From the NCBI RefSeq assembly GCF_014243395.1, contig NZ_JACLCP010000007.1:62001-126000 (forward strand): a stretch of 64,000 nucleotides of DNA, given 5' to 3'. Under the pieces are notes generated by a model that saw only the letters and a list, made by a program, of their open reading frames with translations, was not told the origin of the DNA and did no database searches. Shown in pieces: positions 6,441-16,253 of the stretch (position 1 is its first letter; each line of letters starts with the position of its first letter). The position numbers were made by a program, and so were the translations under genes. This DNA comes from Winogradskyella flava (GTDB taxonomy: Bacteria > Bacteroidota > Bacteroidia > Flavobacteriales > Flavobacteriaceae).

Positions 6441-9278
6441 TTAATACCACTTTCGTCTAAAAAGACCTAAAAGTACCTGTGGGTCTACAGTAATAATAAA
6501 GCGAATGCGTTGGTCGTAATCAGGTTGCGCAATTTCCCAGCCCAAGTTTGAATATAAAGGGAAGTAGAGTTCAAAATAGTCTTCAACAAGATTTAATCGT
6601 ATGCCAGAATCATAAACAAATTTAGCTGAACTAAATTTATTTTTTACTAAACCTAAATCGCCATAAGCTTGGATGTATCTCCAAATAGAAGTACTAAAAT
6701 TAGCTGTAGTCATCCATTGATTGGCAAAAGGCGTTTCTAACATGGATTTAAAGCCGCCTTCTGCAATGATTATTTGCTGACTAAAAAGCCCAGCAGCTTC
6801 TGATCTACCTAGATAATTCAAATCAAATAAATAGTCTGTTGGCCTATCCAATGCAAAGCTGAAAAAGTTGGAATCGGGATTGGTGTCATTATCAAGAAAG
6901 ATACCTGCAAAAAGTCTTAGATTTATATTTCTATTGCTCTTGGTTAGCTTTCTAAACTCATAATTTAGGGATAGTTTGCTAAAGTTATCTGCAATTTGTA
7001 AATCCGTATTGAATCTAGAATAATTAATGATACCTGGATTAAAATGAGTATACCTTAAATTGAAAACACCATAGTCTGGTTCATCAATCTCAACCGTAGC
7101 ATTTTCGCCAATATCTCTGTTGATGCTGACATATCTCGCTGAAATATTATCCACTTGATCTGCTCTAAAATCATCATCATTTCTAAAGCTAAATGAAACA
7201 GAAGGTCTAATCCTCGTGAAAAAAGCGTCCTCAGCAAAGGATTGATAACCGGCAGTTATGCCATATGTAACATCGAATAAATTTTTATTTTCAATATTGT
7301 GGGTATAAAATATTGAGGTCGTACCTGTAAGTGATTTTGATTTTGTTGCGTATTGCGGTGAAAACCTATAATTAAGACGCTTTCTAAGAATGGTTTTATT
7401 GTAGACCTTTGCACCTAAGGTTAATCCGTCATAAATATTCTTGAATTCTGCCAAGGGCATGAAGAAAATCTGATTATAATTTGGGTCTTCTATATCCTTA
7501 AAGAGTCTGAACTGTAAAGGTTTATTATTTAGGAATGAACCGTTGACCGATCTATAATTGTCACGCTGGTTAAATTCTGGAACCACGTTGCCATAGTCTA
7601 ATACAAACTTGTCTGTATTGTCTTTAGGTAAGCTTAATGTTTTTAATCCGTTTATGTTTTCTACCCATAGCTTTTCCATTACTGAGTCATTGGACATTTT
7701 GAACAATGAAATGGGCATGCTATTGTCCCTTTTGTTCTTTATCGTAAGCTTTATAGAATCGTTAGTAGTTTCAATATCACTAATTTTAAAGTCTATTTTC
7801 TTTCGCGTTTCCACATAATCATTGAAGAACCAATCGACATCTTTAGAGGTTTTTGAATTCAAGAATGACTCGAAATCTTTGATATATACTGTTTTTAGCT
7901 TATAAGACTCTAGGAACTCTTTTATAATTTCAGTTAACTGTATATCTTCCGTAAAATCGTCTAGGTAATTTAAGCCTACACCAGCTTTATACTTACTTGC
8001 AATATTACTATTGAATTTTATAAGGGAGTCTTTTGATGTAGATAAAGGTTGATCTCTGTTCTTTCTAGCGATTTCCATAGAATATAGAAAGTACTGGAAA
8101 TTGAAGTCTAAATCTGACGCATGAAACGCTCGAATTCCCCAGAAATTAGCTAGCTTGCCCAACAGTTTCATGTCTGGATAATACGTTTCAACATATTTCA
8201 TTAAAAAGTAGACCTGAAGACCTTCACTTAGCCAATGCTCCTTGCGCGGATTAAGCAGTAGTATATTATTAATGTATTTTTTGAGGGATGTCTTTAAAAG
8301 CTTTAATTCATATTGAAATTGATCTGGGAATGGGCTTAAAAAATCAGGTAATTGGTTGAGTCCATAGAGTGGATCTTTGCTATAGTCTATTTCTGAAACC
8401 AATAAACGCTTGTGAGGATACTTACCGAGATTTTCAGTTAAGAATTTTCCAATTCTATCCGTTAGAATAGCTTTATCGACACTAGGTAGTCCTTTTTCGT
8501 TGATATTAGATATAAATATTAAATCATCCGTCTGCACAATGCGATAAAGCGGAAACTTTTCAAGAGATAGATAGGTGTCAATTCTGTCCTTTCCATATAG
8601 AATAGTTGTCTGCCTTCTTTTTTCTTTATCCGTGATCATATTGACCAAGTCAAGTTCAGAAGTAGTTCTGTAGTTAATAGGGTGTTCTAAAGCAATTGTG
8701 ATATCTGTCTTTGGGACAAAAAGATCATTTAGGTTCTTGTTACTGTAGTACTGCCATTTTCCATCATAAACCGTAGGCGTAATATACCAATGCTTTAGTT
8801 CAAAGTCCTTGTTTTTTGTTATTCCATAACCCGTAAACGTTGCATCTGGTAAAACCAATATGTAGCTCAGTTTGAGGTTGTAGGATTCACCGGGTTTAAG
8901 AGACTGATTAAGGCTTACCTTAATAACATCAGGGTGTAATTTTAAATAATTAAAATCTAACCTATCACCATCGTCCTCAATTGAAGTTATAAGGGTAAAA
9001 CCACGTTGTTCACTTTTGGCAAGATGAAATTTAGTGCTGAATTCTTCCTCAAAACGTTTGGCAAGAGGTGTAGACTTGTTAGAATAACTATTGTTCCAAT
9101 CATTAAGGTAGATGTCTTCTAAAGTGTCTTCTGTCTCGTTTTTGTAAACAATAGTTTGTGTTATGGAAATTGTTTTGGTTTCAATATCGACAATAGCATT
9201 GACATCGATCTTATTTTGCCCAGACAAAGTCGAACAAAAAAAGCACAAGCCCAATATTGTCAATAAAACCTTATTCAA
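6441..9278 (-). CDS. Outer-membrane barrel protein with a degenerate M1-like peptidase domain
   Basis: 945 residues with a signal peptide (1-20). Residues about 25-250 resemble the N-terminal beta domain of M1 aminopeptidases, and about 260-500 the catalytic domain. WLSEG (Glu352) matches the third zinc-ligand segment. However, the residues 23, 22 and 19 positions before Glu352, where HEXXH should be, are Lys329, Thr330 and Lys333, so no zinc site can form. From about 590 to the end the chain alternates as amphipathic strands and closes with an aromatic residue (RRKWY), as outer-membrane barrels do. It is likely a surface or periplasmic binding protein anchored by its own barrel and not a peptidase. 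It overlaps the nuclease gene upstream by 4 bases, which suggests coupled translation. Confidence 0.75.
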   Translation of the reverse strand: MNKVLLTILGLCFFCSTLSGQNKIDVNAIVDIETKTISITQTIVYKNETEDTLEDIYLNDWNNSYSNKSTPLAKRFEEEFSTKFHLAKSEQRGFTLITSIEDDGDRLDFNYLKLHPDVIKVSLNQSLKPGESYNLKLSYILVLPDATFTGYGITKNKDFELKHWYITPTVYDGKWQYYSNKNLNDLFVPKTDITIALEHPINYRTTSELDLVNMITDKEKRRQTTILYGKDRIDTYLSLEKFPLYRIVQTDDLIFISNINEKGLPSVDKAILTDRIGKFLTENLGKYPHKRLLVSEIDYSKDPLYGLNQLPDFLSPFPDQFQYELKLLKTSLKKYINNILLLNPRKEHWLSEGLQVYFLMKYVETYYPDMKLLGKLANFWGIRAFHASDLDFNFQYFLYSMEIARKNRDQPLSTSKDSLIKFNSNIASKYKAGVGLNYLDDFTEDIQLTEIIKEFLESYKLKTVYIKDFESFLNSKTSKDVDWFFNDYVETRKKIDFKISDIETTNDSIKLTIKNKRDNSMPISLFKMSNDSVMEKLWVENINGLKTLSLPKDNTDKFVLDYGNVVPEFNQRDNYRSVNGSFLNNKPLQFRLFKDIEDPNYNQIFFMPLAEFKNIYDGLTLGAKVYNKTILRKRLNYRFSPQYATKSKSLTGTTSIFYTHNIENKNLFDVTYGITAGYQSFAEDAFFTRIRPSVSFSFRNDDDFRADQVDNISARYVSINRDIGENATVEIDEPDYGVFNLRYTHFNPGIINYSRFNTDLQIADNFSKLSLNYEFRKLTKSNRNINLRLFAGIFLDNDTNPDSNFFSFALDRPTDYLFDLNYLGRSEAAGLFSQQIIIAEGGFKSMLETPFANQWMTTANFSTSIWRYIQAYGDLGLVKNKFSSAKFVYDSGIRLNLVEDYFELYFPLYSNLGWEIAQPDYDQRIRFIITVDPQVLLGLFRRKWY

Positions 9279-10549
9279 TGTTGTACAATAAATTTAAGCG
9301 GTTGCATATCGAAATTTTTTAGAACTAAAAAGTACATACCGTTTTGTAATTCTGAAATATCAACCTGTTGTTTGTTGTTGGAATTTGTTTGAAAATCTTT
9401 AATGTGCTTTCCTAAAATATTGTAAATAGAGACAGATTCATTGTAGAATCTAGGTGAATTCACAACTATGGACAAGCTTGATGTATTCATGGTTTTTTCT
9501 AAGGAAAAACCTTCTCTAGCTACAATATCATCAATATTCAAAAGCGTGGCATCAGTTTCTAAAGTCAGGGTTACTGGCAGATGATCACTGAAGTTGTGCA
9601 GTGCATCTCTTATAGGAAACGTGAATTTAGAACCGGGTATAGCGCAAGCCGAAGAATTTATCGCTTGGTTGTAACAGGCAGATAATCCATTATTACCGTA
9701 AACTTGATAGGAGTCAGGTACATAAGTTATGTTGCCAGTATTTAACATGTTTTCTGAAGTTAGGATAAAATCAAAACGATCATCAAAGCCACCAGAAGCG
9801 CCTCCCAATCCAGATTGTGTGCGTGTAGATTGTGTAAAAACATCAACAAAGTTAGGATTGTTGTTCCAACTTCCAACTCTGCCTGCTGGATCTGCAAAAG
9901 TAATATTGTTAGTGTCTTGCAATAACTGTTGAAAAGCAGATTCACTAGCAGTATATATATTTAAGTCCCCACCTAGGAGCACTTTGGTATTTGAAGGAAG
10001 CGTATTGAGGTATGCATCCAATTCTAATACCATCTCAAATCTTCTCTGAGCATTAAGCGCTCCGCTTGATGCTTTCAAGTGGCAAACAACAACATAAATT
10101 TCTATGGGATTTGTAGCTCGGTCAATAGTATTTAATTGTAATTTGTAAATGTTGAAGTCTCTTAAATTCGTTGGAACGATAATTTCATCCTCAAGAATAA
10201 ATTTGGTGCTATCGTAATAGAGTAAGTTTTGTAGATCATTTGGGTCGCCACTAGTATCATCTGATGTATTTGAAACATAAGTCGCCATTTCATAATTTGA
10301 AGATATGGCAGTTCTTGTAATGTTTAGGACATTATTAGCTCCAGTAACATTATTAAGTTCGCAAACTAGAAACAAATCGGGTTGATAATCTGCAAGTATA
10401 AATTCCAAATCTACCTCACGATTGGGTACGGCATCTTCAAGTGGATAATTTAATAGGTTATAAAACATCACTTTAAGCGTTTCTTGTGCGGAAACACTTA
10501 AAATAGTCAATAGACTTATTGCAAAAAAACCTATTATTTTCATTTTCAT
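9275..10549 (-). CDS. T9SS-secreted endonuclease/exonuclease/phosphatase family protein
   Basis: 424 residues. A signal peptide spans 1-21. The EEP fold covers about 24-330: LKVMFYNLLNYP at the start (Asn), LFLVCELNN (metal-binding Glu), LLGGDLNIY (Asp/Asn pair) and SDHLPVTL (Asp-His) near the end. These match the DNase I/sphingomyelinase superfamily, so a phosphodiester- or phosphate-cleaving enzyme is expected; nucleic acid and lipid substrates are both possible. The last 70 residues (VYNILG-like SIYNILGKHIKDF, then ELQNGMYFLVLK) are a type A Por sorting domain, which directs export through the type IX system. It forms a pair with the downstream barrel protein gene (4-base overlap). Confidence 0.88.
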   Translation of the reverse strand: MKMKIIGFFAISLLTILSVSAQETLKVMFYNLLNYPLEDAVPNREVDLEFILADYQPDLFLVCELNNVTGANNVLNITRTAISSNYEMATYVSNTSDDTSGDPNDLQNLLYYDSTKFILEDEIIVPTNLRDFNIYKLQLNTIDRATNPIEIYVVVCHLKASSGALNAQRRFEMVLELDAYLNTLPSNTKVLLGGDLNIYTASESAFQQLLQDTNNITFADPAGRVGSWNNNPNFVDVFTQSTRTQSGLGGASGGFDDRFDFILTSENMLNTGNITYVPDSYQVYGNNGLSACYNQAINSSACAIPGSKFTFPIRDALHNFSDHLPVTLTLETDATLLNIDDIVAREGFSLEKTMNTSSLSIVVNSPRFYNESVSIYNILGKHIKDFQTNSNNKQQVDISELQNGMYFLVLKNFDMQPLKFIVQH

Positions 10550-10578
10550 AGCATTTGAATGTAAAATATGGTCTTTTC

Positions 10579-11265
10579 TTAAAAGTTAGGGCTTAAACCG
10601 TATTCTTTATAGAAACTATTTAATATATCGATGACTTCATCTCCTGTATCAACTAAATGTATCAAATCTAAGTCTTTTGGACTGATATTACCTGCATCTA
10701 AAAGTGTAGTTTTTATCCAATCTAGTAGGCCTCCCCAAAACTCTTTTCCAACTAAAATAATAGGGAATGTCTCAATTTTATGGGTTTGTATTAATGTCAT
10801 GGCTTCAAATAGTTCATCTAGAGTCCCAAAACCACCAGGCATAACAACAAAACCTTGAGAATATTTTACAAACATGACCTTTCTCACAAAGAAGTAGTCA
10901 AAGTCTAAGCTCTTATCATTGTCTATGTAAGGGTTATCATGTTGTTCAAAAGGAAGATCAATATTAAGACCGACAGAAGTTCCACCTGCAATATGTGCAC
11001 CTTTATTACCTGCTTCCATAATACCAGGACCACCACCTGTGATGACTCCGTAACCATGTTCAACGATTTTTTGGGCAACTTCTTCCGCAAGTTTATAGTA
11101 TTTGTGATCTGGCTTAGTACGTGCAGATCCAAAAATAGATACACAAGGTCCTATTTTACTCAATTTCTCATAGCCACTTACAAACTCGCCCATAATCTTA
11201 AATATGGCCCAAGAGTCATTGGTTTTTATTTCATTCCAGCCTTTATGCTTGCTTTCTTGTCTCAT
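10579..11265 (-). CDS. LOG family (TIGR00730) Rossmann-fold protein, nucleoside-5'-monophosphate phosphoribohydrolase-like
   Basis: 228 residues. The signature GGGPGIMEAGNKGA is followed by the second signature PGGFGTLDELFE, which contains the catalytic Arg/Glu neighbourhood seen in LOG proteins. Family members cleave cytokinin riboside monophosphate or other nucleoside monophosphates to the base and ribose 5-phosphate; the older label 'lysine decarboxylase' is not correct. Bacterial homologues probably salvage or clean up nucleotides. It is a single gene on the minus strand between the nuclease gene and uvrA. In the 106-base gap towards uvrA there is one stem-loop. Confidence 0.88.
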   Translation of the reverse strand: MRQESKHKGWNEIKTNDSWAIFKIMGEFVSGYEKLSKIGPCVSIFGSARTKPDHKYYKLAEEVAQKIVEHGYGVITGGGPGIMEAGNKGAHIAGGTSVGLNIDLPFEQHDNPYIDNDKSLDFDYFFVRKVMFVKYSQGFVVMPGGFGTLDELFEAMTLIQTHKIETFPIILVGKEFWGGLLDWIKTTLLDAGNISPKDLDLIHLVDTGDEVIDILNSFYKEYGLSPNF

Positions 11266-11343
11266 GTATTTTAATATTCTGTTCTTATTGTTTCTCGTGT
11301 CGCAAACTTTTGCAAACTCGCTAATATACTTTATTTAATAGAT

Positions 11344-11366
11344 TATTGTTAAGTACAATAACAATA
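11344..11366 (-). other. Stem-loop downstream of uvrA
   Basis: Perfect 8-bp arms TATTGTTA / TAACAATA around a 7-nt loop, 6 bases after the uvrA stop. There is no U run after it on the minus strand, so it may be a weak terminator or an mRNA 3' end stabiliser. The rest of 11266-11371 shows no gene. Confidence 0.4.
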
Positions 11367-11371
11367 TAGCA

Positions 11372-14200
11372 CTATTTCAACTCCTTTATTAAAAATTTAG
11401 CTGTATAGCTCTTTTTGTCTTTTATTATTTGTTCAGGAGTGCCTTTGGCAACAACTTCACCACCACCTTTTCCACCTTCATAACCTATGTCAATAATATA
11501 ATCAACAGTTTTTATTACATCTAAGTTATGCTCTATAATTAATACTGTATTGCCTTTGTCTACTAATTTGTTCAGGACTTTCATCAACACCCGAATATCT
11601 TCAAAATGTAAACCAGTTGTCGGTTCGTCTAATATGTAGAATGTGTTTCCAGTATCGCGCTTGCTTAATTCTGTGGCCAACTTAATACGTTGTGCCTCAC
11701 CACCAGAAAGTGTGGTGCTTTGTTGTCCAAGTGTTATATAACCCAAACCTACGTCTTTAATGGTTTTAAGTTTTCTATAAATTTTTGGGATATGCTCAAA
11801 AAAGCTAACAGCTTCGTTAATAGTCATGTTCAAAACATCACTGATTGACTTTCCTTTATAGCGAATTTCCAAGGTTTCCCTATTAAAGCGTTTACCTTGA
11901 CAAGTTTCACATTCAACATACACATCAGGTAAAAAATTCATTTCTATAACGCGTAATCCACCACCTTGACAGGTTTCGCAACGTCCACCAGCAACATTAA
12001 AACTAAAGCGACCAGGTTTGTAACCTCTAATCATTGCTTCTGGGATCTGAGCAAATAACTTTCTTATTTCATCAAACGTTTTAGTATAGGTAGCAGGATT
12101 ACTTCTAGGTGTTCGTCCAATAGGTGACTGGTTAATATCTATCACTTTATCGATATGCTCTAAACCTTTAATACTTTTATGAGGCATTGGCTTTTTTACA
12201 CCGTTAAAATAATACGCATTGAGAATAGGGTAGAGCGTTTCATTGATTAAGGTCGATTTACCGCTTCCTGAAACACCAGTAACACCAATCATTTTACCTA
12301 AAGGAAACTCTACATCCACATTTTTAAGATTATTTCCTGTACAACCTTTAAGTACTATTTTTTTACCGTTGCCTTTACGCCGTTTTTTTGGAATTTCTAT
12401 TTCTTTGGTGCCATTAAGGTAGTCGGCAGTTAGTGTTTGATGCTCTAGTAATTCTTTTGGAGTGCCTTCGCTGATAATTTCACCACCATGCTTTCCAGCA
12501 AAAGGACCAATATCAATAACATGATCTGCGCGTTCAATCATATCCTTGTCATGCTCAACTACAATCACTGAGTTACCGACATCTCTAAGAGACTCTAAAG
12601 AATTAATAAGCTTCTCGTTATCCCTTTGATGCAAACCAATACTGGGCTCATCCAGAATATAGAGTACACCGACTAATTGAGAGCCAATTTGTGTTGCTAA
12701 ACGAATGCGTTGCGCTTCACCACCAGACAAAGATTTGGAACTTCGATTTAGGGAGAGGTAGGTAAGACCAACATCAAGTAAAAACTGTGTGCGCGCTTTG
12801 ATTTCCTTAATGATCTCTTCAGAAATTTGACGTTGCTTTTCTGATAGTCTGTCATTGAGTTCTTCTAGCCATTCACCCAATTCTATGATATCCATTTTCA
12901 CAAGGTCCGAAATGCTCTTGCCGTCTATTTTAAAGTACAAGGATTCCTTGCGTAACCTTGATCCTTCACAAACTGAACATTCTACCTTATCCATATACTC
13001 CTTTGCCCAGCGCACTAAGGACGTAGAGTTGGATTTGTATTGTGTTTCAATGAAGTTAGCGACACCTTCAAAATCAATTTTATAATCACGTTTTACACCT
13101 AGCAACTTGCTTTCAACGGAAAAACTATCTTTTCCGCCATAGAGTATTACTTGTTTAGCTTCATCTGGAATAGCTGCCCATGCATCATTTAATGAAAAAT
13201 CAAAACGTTGTGCTATAGTATCAAATTGTTTGAATATCCAACTCTTCTTTTCTGGACCGTGAGGCGCAAGTGCACCATTTCTTATGGATAGATTTTCATC
13301 AGGAACCAATTTTTGCTCGTTAACCACATAAAGTTCTCCAATTCCGTTGCAGTTAGGACATGCACCTTTAGGCGAATTGAATGAAAAATTATTGGGCTCT
13401 GGATTTGGATAGGAAATACCGGATGATGGACACATGAGATTGCGACTAAAGTAGCGTGGCTCATTGGTGTCTTGGTCAATCACCATCAGTACATCGTCGC
13501 CATGATACATAGCTGTGTTGATGCTTTCCATCAATCGTTTTTCTTTATCTTGAATATCGTCAATTTTTAGGCGGTCGATAACTATTTCTATATCATGGGT
13601 TTTATAACGATCGAGCTTCATACCTTTTTCAAGGTCTACAATATCACCATCGGTACGTACCTTAACGAAGCCTTGTTTAGCGATTTGCTCAAATAATTCG
13701 CGATAATGACCTTTTCTAGAGCGGACAACAGGAGATAATATATTAATGCGTTTTCCCTGATAGGATTCTAATATCAAATCTTTAATTTGCTCATCACTGT
13801 AGCTTACCATTTTGTCGCCAGTCTCGTAACTGTAAGCATCTGCAGCTCTAGCAAATAGCAGACGCAGAAAGTCATAAATTTCAGTAATAGTACCAACAGT
13901 AGAACGAGGTGATTTGCTCGTTGTTTTTTGTTCAATAGCAATAACAGGTGAAAGACCATCAATCTTATCGACATCAGGACGTTCCAGACTCCCTAAAAAT
14001 TGTCTAGCATAAGCAGAAAAGGTTTCAATGTAACGACGTTGTCCTTCTGCATAAATGGTATCGAAAGCTAATGACGATTTTCCACTACCAGAAAGCCCTG
14101 TAATAACTACCAGTCGCTCTCTAGGTATAGTAACATCAATGTTTTTGAGGTTGTGTACTCGTGCGCCTTTTACTTCAATGGAATCTTCGAATAGACTCAT
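11372..14200 (-). CDS. uvrA: Excinuclease ABC subunit UvrA
   Basis: 942 residues, the usual UvrA length. It has two ABC modules: Walker [15 protein letters not shown] near residue 33 and [15 protein letters not shown] near 640. Zinc-binding CxxC pairs occur near 275-300 (CPNCNGIG) and 745-775 (CETCQGGG and CETCQGKRF), and the two signatures [13 protein letters not shown] and [13 protein letters not shown] precede the DEPSIGLH and DEPTTGLH Walker B segments. It recognises bulky DNA lesions and loads UvrB in nucleotide excision repair. It is a single gene with its own promoter-like element at 14272-14279. No SOS box is visible to me. Confidence 0.98.
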   Translation of the reverse strand: MSLFEDSIEVKGARVHNLKNIDVTIPRERLVVITGLSGSGKSSLAFDTIYAEGQRRYIETFSAYARQFLGSLERPDVDKIDGLSPVIAIEQKTTSKSPRSTVGTITEIYDFLRLLFARAADAYSYETGDKMVSYSDEQIKDLILESYQGKRINILSPVVRSRKGHYRELFEQIAKQGFVKVRTDGDIVDLEKGMKLDRYKTHDIEIVIDRLKIDDIQDKEKRLMESINTAMYHGDDVLMVIDQDTNEPRYFSRNLMCPSSGISYPNPEPNNFSFNSPKGACPNCNGIGELYVVNEQKLVPDENLSIRNGALAPHGPEKKSWIFKQFDTIAQRFDFSLNDAWAAIPDEAKQVILYGGKDSFSVESKLLGVKRDYKIDFEGVANFIETQYKSNSTSLVRWAKEYMDKVECSVCEGSRLRKESLYFKIDGKSISDLVKMDIIELGEWLEELNDRLSEKQRQISEEIIKEIKARTQFLLDVGLTYLSLNRSSKSLSGGEAQRIRLATQIGSQLVGVLYILDEPSIGLHQRDNEKLINSLESLRDVGNSVIVVEHDKDMIERADHVIDIGPFAGKHGGEIISEGTPKELLEHQTLTADYLNGTKEIEIPKKRRKGNGKKIVLKGCTGNNLKNVDVEFPLGKMIGVTGVSGSGKSTLINETLYPILNAYYFNGVKKPMPHKSIKGLEHIDKVIDINQSPIGRTPRSNPATYTKTFDEIRKLFAQIPEAMIRGYKPGRFSFNVAGGRCETCQGGGLRVIEMNFLPDVYVECETCQGKRFNRETLEIRYKGKSISDVLNMTINEAVSFFEHIPKIYRKLKTIKDVGLGYITLGQQSTTLSGGEAQRIKLATELSKRDTGNTFYILDEPTTGLHFEDIRVLMKVLNKLVDKGNTVLIIEHNLDVIKTVDYIIDIGYEGGKGGGEVVAKGTPEQIIKDKKSYTAKFLIKELK

Positions 14201-14271
14201 AGATGATTATGCTCTTTCTTTTGTTTTTAGATGATTCACCTTTGCATTATTTGCATTTATGAACGAAGGTG

Positions 14272-14279
14272 CAAAGGTA
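14272..14279 (-). promoter_or_regulatory. -7 element upstream of uvrA
   Basis: Minus-strand TACCTTTG is a perfect TAnnTTTG match about 70 bases before the uvrA ATG. I do not see a clear TTG at the right distance upstream. The rest of the 14201-14343 gap has no gene. Confidence 0.5.
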
Positions 14280-14343
14280 CAATATTTAGTTGTTAATTTA
14301 GTGTGAAGGTTTATACGATAGCTATGAGTTTTAGTTCCAATTC

Positions 14344-14372
14344 ATAAAAAAAAGCCTTGACGAATCAAGGCT
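14344..14372 (-). terminator. Terminator after the 14399-14749 gene
   Basis: 8-bp stem AGCCTTGA / TCAAGGCT (14353-14360, 14365-14372) with a tetraloop, followed on the minus strand by a run of U. Confidence 0.85.
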
Positions 14373-14398
14373 CTAATTTTATGAGTGTAAAATACTAT

Positions 14399-14749
14399 TT
14401 ATGACTTAACAACCATTTCGCCTGAGGCTATGGATTTTTCATAATTGGCTTTTACCTTAGTTAAATATCCAAAGAATTTTGACCCATCTTTTTTCTTTAG
14501 AACTACATACGTATTATTATCCTTGTCGGTTATAACATCATCAATAATTACAACATTACCATGAACGCTTTTGTAATTAGCTACTTTTCCGCGTTTCACA
14601 AGTATATTGAGTTTTGGAAACTTAATATGGTGGTATGTTGGTCCATCTTGCGCTTCAATAATAAGTTCATCACCAACTTTAGGTTCAGTTTGTGCACTTA
14701 TCAAAAAACAACATCCGAAAAATAAGAGGGTAAAAAATATTTTTTTCAT
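14399..14749 (-). CDS. Small secreted protein of unknown function
   Basis: 116 residues with a signal peptide (1-19, ending LISAQ). The mature part of about 97 residues is predicted to be mainly beta strands with many Lys and Asp residues (VITDKDNNTYVVLKKKDGSKFFGYL) and could be a small beta-barrel such as an SH3-like fold. No family is recognised. It is a single gene with its own terminator. A perfect 14-bp palindrome (TTAAATCGATTTAA) lies 2 bases before its start codon and may affect its expression. Confidence 0.55.
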   Translation of the reverse strand: MKKIFFTLLFFGCCFLISAQTEPKVGDELIIEAQDGPTYHHIKFPKLNILVKRGKVANYKSVHGNVVIIDDVITDKDNNTYVVLKKKDGSKFFGYLTKVKANYEKSIASGEMVVKS

Positions 14750-14751
14750 AA

Positions 14752-14823
14752 TTAAATCGATTTAAATTAAGAATAATGCAAAATTATCGAGAATAACTAA
14801 TTTAAACAATGATTTTAATCATT
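14752..14823. promoter_or_regulatory. Two palindromes in a divergent intergenic region
   Basis: TTAAATCGATTTAA at 14752-14765 and AATGATT-TT-AATCATT at 14808-14823 are perfect inverted repeats in the 174-bp gap between the 14399-14749 (minus) and 14924-15223 (plus) genes. They could be operators. AT-rich DNA makes such palindromes more likely by chance. Confidence 0.3.
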
Positions 14824-14923
14824 ATTTAATAGACTTTTTTGTTATTATCTTTTATCAAATAATTAAGGCTTTTGATATCTTTAATAATTACGTTAGATTC
14901 ATACACTTTTTAAAATAAAATCC

Positions 14924-15223
14924 ATGCCTAAGCAGAATACCTTGATAGATGCTATTCAAAACCTTATAGAAGCTATATTCAAAGCTCTAGGTTACAGTAG
15001 CGCCAAAAAACGTACTTGGCACCAACATGTAGTTCCTTATAAAGATGGCTGGGCCGTTCATCGTGAAGGCAATAAACGTATTACCTCAAAACATAGAAAG
15101 CAAAGCACAGCAATACGAAAAGCCAAAGCATTGGCCAAGCGCTATAAGGCCGATGTCATTATTCATCGCGAAAGTGGAGGAATAAGGGATCGTATTAGCT
15201 ATAAGAGCGATTCATCGAATTAG
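14924..15223 (+). CDS. DUF2188 domain protein
   Basis: 99 residues. Residues 34-95 match the DUF2188 pattern: a WHQHVVPYKDGWAVHREGN strand pair, a basic helix in the middle (STAIRKAKALAKRY) and a closing strand ADVIIHRESGGIRDRISY. The domain is found in small bacterial proteins and phage-related proteins, and nothing definite is known about its role; the basic helix suggests nucleic-acid contact, but that is inference. The N-terminal 30 residues form an extra amphipathic helix. It is a single gene, 76 bases before the next plus-strand gene. Confidence 0.75.
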   Translation: MPKQNTLIDAIQNLIEAIFKALGYSSAKKRTWHQHVVPYKDGWAVHREGNKRITSKHRKQSTAIRKAKALAKRYKADVIIHRESGGIRDRISYKSDSSN

Positions 15224-15299
15224 TTGATAAAAATCGGGCCCAATTCCAAAATTTAGTTATTTTAGCCTACCTACTTAAACTAAAATAACCCAAATCGAC

Positions 15300-16085
15300 A
15301 TGAAAAACACCTACATTTTTCTACTCTTTTGTTGTGCTGCTTATCTAAAGACTTTCGCACAATCCGACTGTTCAACAGCTTATGCACATATTGTTTATGC
15401 ACTATCGCATTCAGAATCTGCCTTAGAAGCTAACAATATTACGCATGCCAAACATTTCGCAGAGCGCGCTAAAGAAGCCTTTATAAAAGTACAAACATCA
15501 CTAAACGATTGCGATTGTGATGAAGTAGATGATACCGTTTATGATGCTATACAATATTTGTCCAAAGCTAAAAAGTCAACAACCTTAGAAGACGCGTATT
15601 ACTACGCCAATAAAGGTAAAAAACTAGCTGATGCCACTATAGCGCAATTGGATATTTGCACCTTAGGTATAGAAGCACCAATAATGGAATCTACTGATGT
15701 GGAAAGTTATGAAGCTACAAATGAATTGGCTTCTATAGAGGCTGCACAAAATCAATTGTTGCAGCAACAGCAAGAACTAGAACGTAAGCAAGCTGAGTTG
15801 CAGCAAAAATTAACTGAAAAGAAACAAGAAGAACTACGCTTACAGAAAGAAGAATTGATTGCTAAACTAGAATCTACATTGACTCAGAATGTGACTACCT
15901 TTAACAATGCATTGCAGGCATGTGATTGTGATAATAAGGTTTTGAATGCTTCGATTGAGAAAGATAAACTGCAAGCCAAGTCTTTGGAGGCTATTAAAGG
16001 TTCTATGATTGGTCTTATTAAAAATCTCACTTCTAATTACATGAAGCAACTGGCTGATTGCGATCGAGAAGATGACAATGATTAA
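15300..16085 (+). CDS. Secreted coiled-coil protein of unknown function
   Basis: 261 residues with a signal peptide (1-20, ending TFAQ). Residues about 25-125 are helical and contain a conserved-looking NDCDCDEVDDTVYDAIQYL segment. Residues 150-195 form a glutamine- and glutamate-rich coiled coil (QLLQQQQELERKQAELQQK). A second CDC pair occurs near residue 200 (QACDCDN). The paired CDC motifs could form disulfides or bind metal. I do not recognise the family; similar proteins appear in other Flavobacteriaceae as far as I recall. It is followed by a strong terminator. Confidence 0.6.
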   Translation: MKNTYIFLLFCCAAYLKTFAQSDCSTAYAHIVYALSHSESALEANNITHAKHFAERAKEAFIKVQTSLNDCDCDEVDDTVYDAIQYLSKAKKSTTLEDAYYYANKGKKLADATIAQLDICTLGIEAPIMESTDVESYEATNELASIEAAQNQLLQQQQELERKQAELQQKLTEKKQEELRLQKEELIAKLESTLTQNVTTFNNALQACDCDNKVLNASIEKDKLQAKSLEAIKGSMIGLIKNLTSNYMKQLADCDREDDND

Positions 16086-16090
16086 TTGGA

Positions 16091-16119
16091 AAAGCAACGC
16101 GTAAACGTTGCTTTTTTTG
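16091..16119 (+). terminator. Terminator after the coiled-coil protein gene
   Basis: 9-bp stem AAAGCAACG / CGTTGCTTT (16091-16099, 16106-16114) followed by a T run. Confidence 0.9.
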
Positions 16120-16253
16120 TTTTCGATATTTTGCGATTGCCAAAAATTTTATCAAATTCCTATATCTAGTTTTAAACGATATTAGTTAATTTCGTTTTAT
16201 AATTATTGTGTAATAGCTTCCCTATATATTATGGGAACAAATTTTAAATTGTA

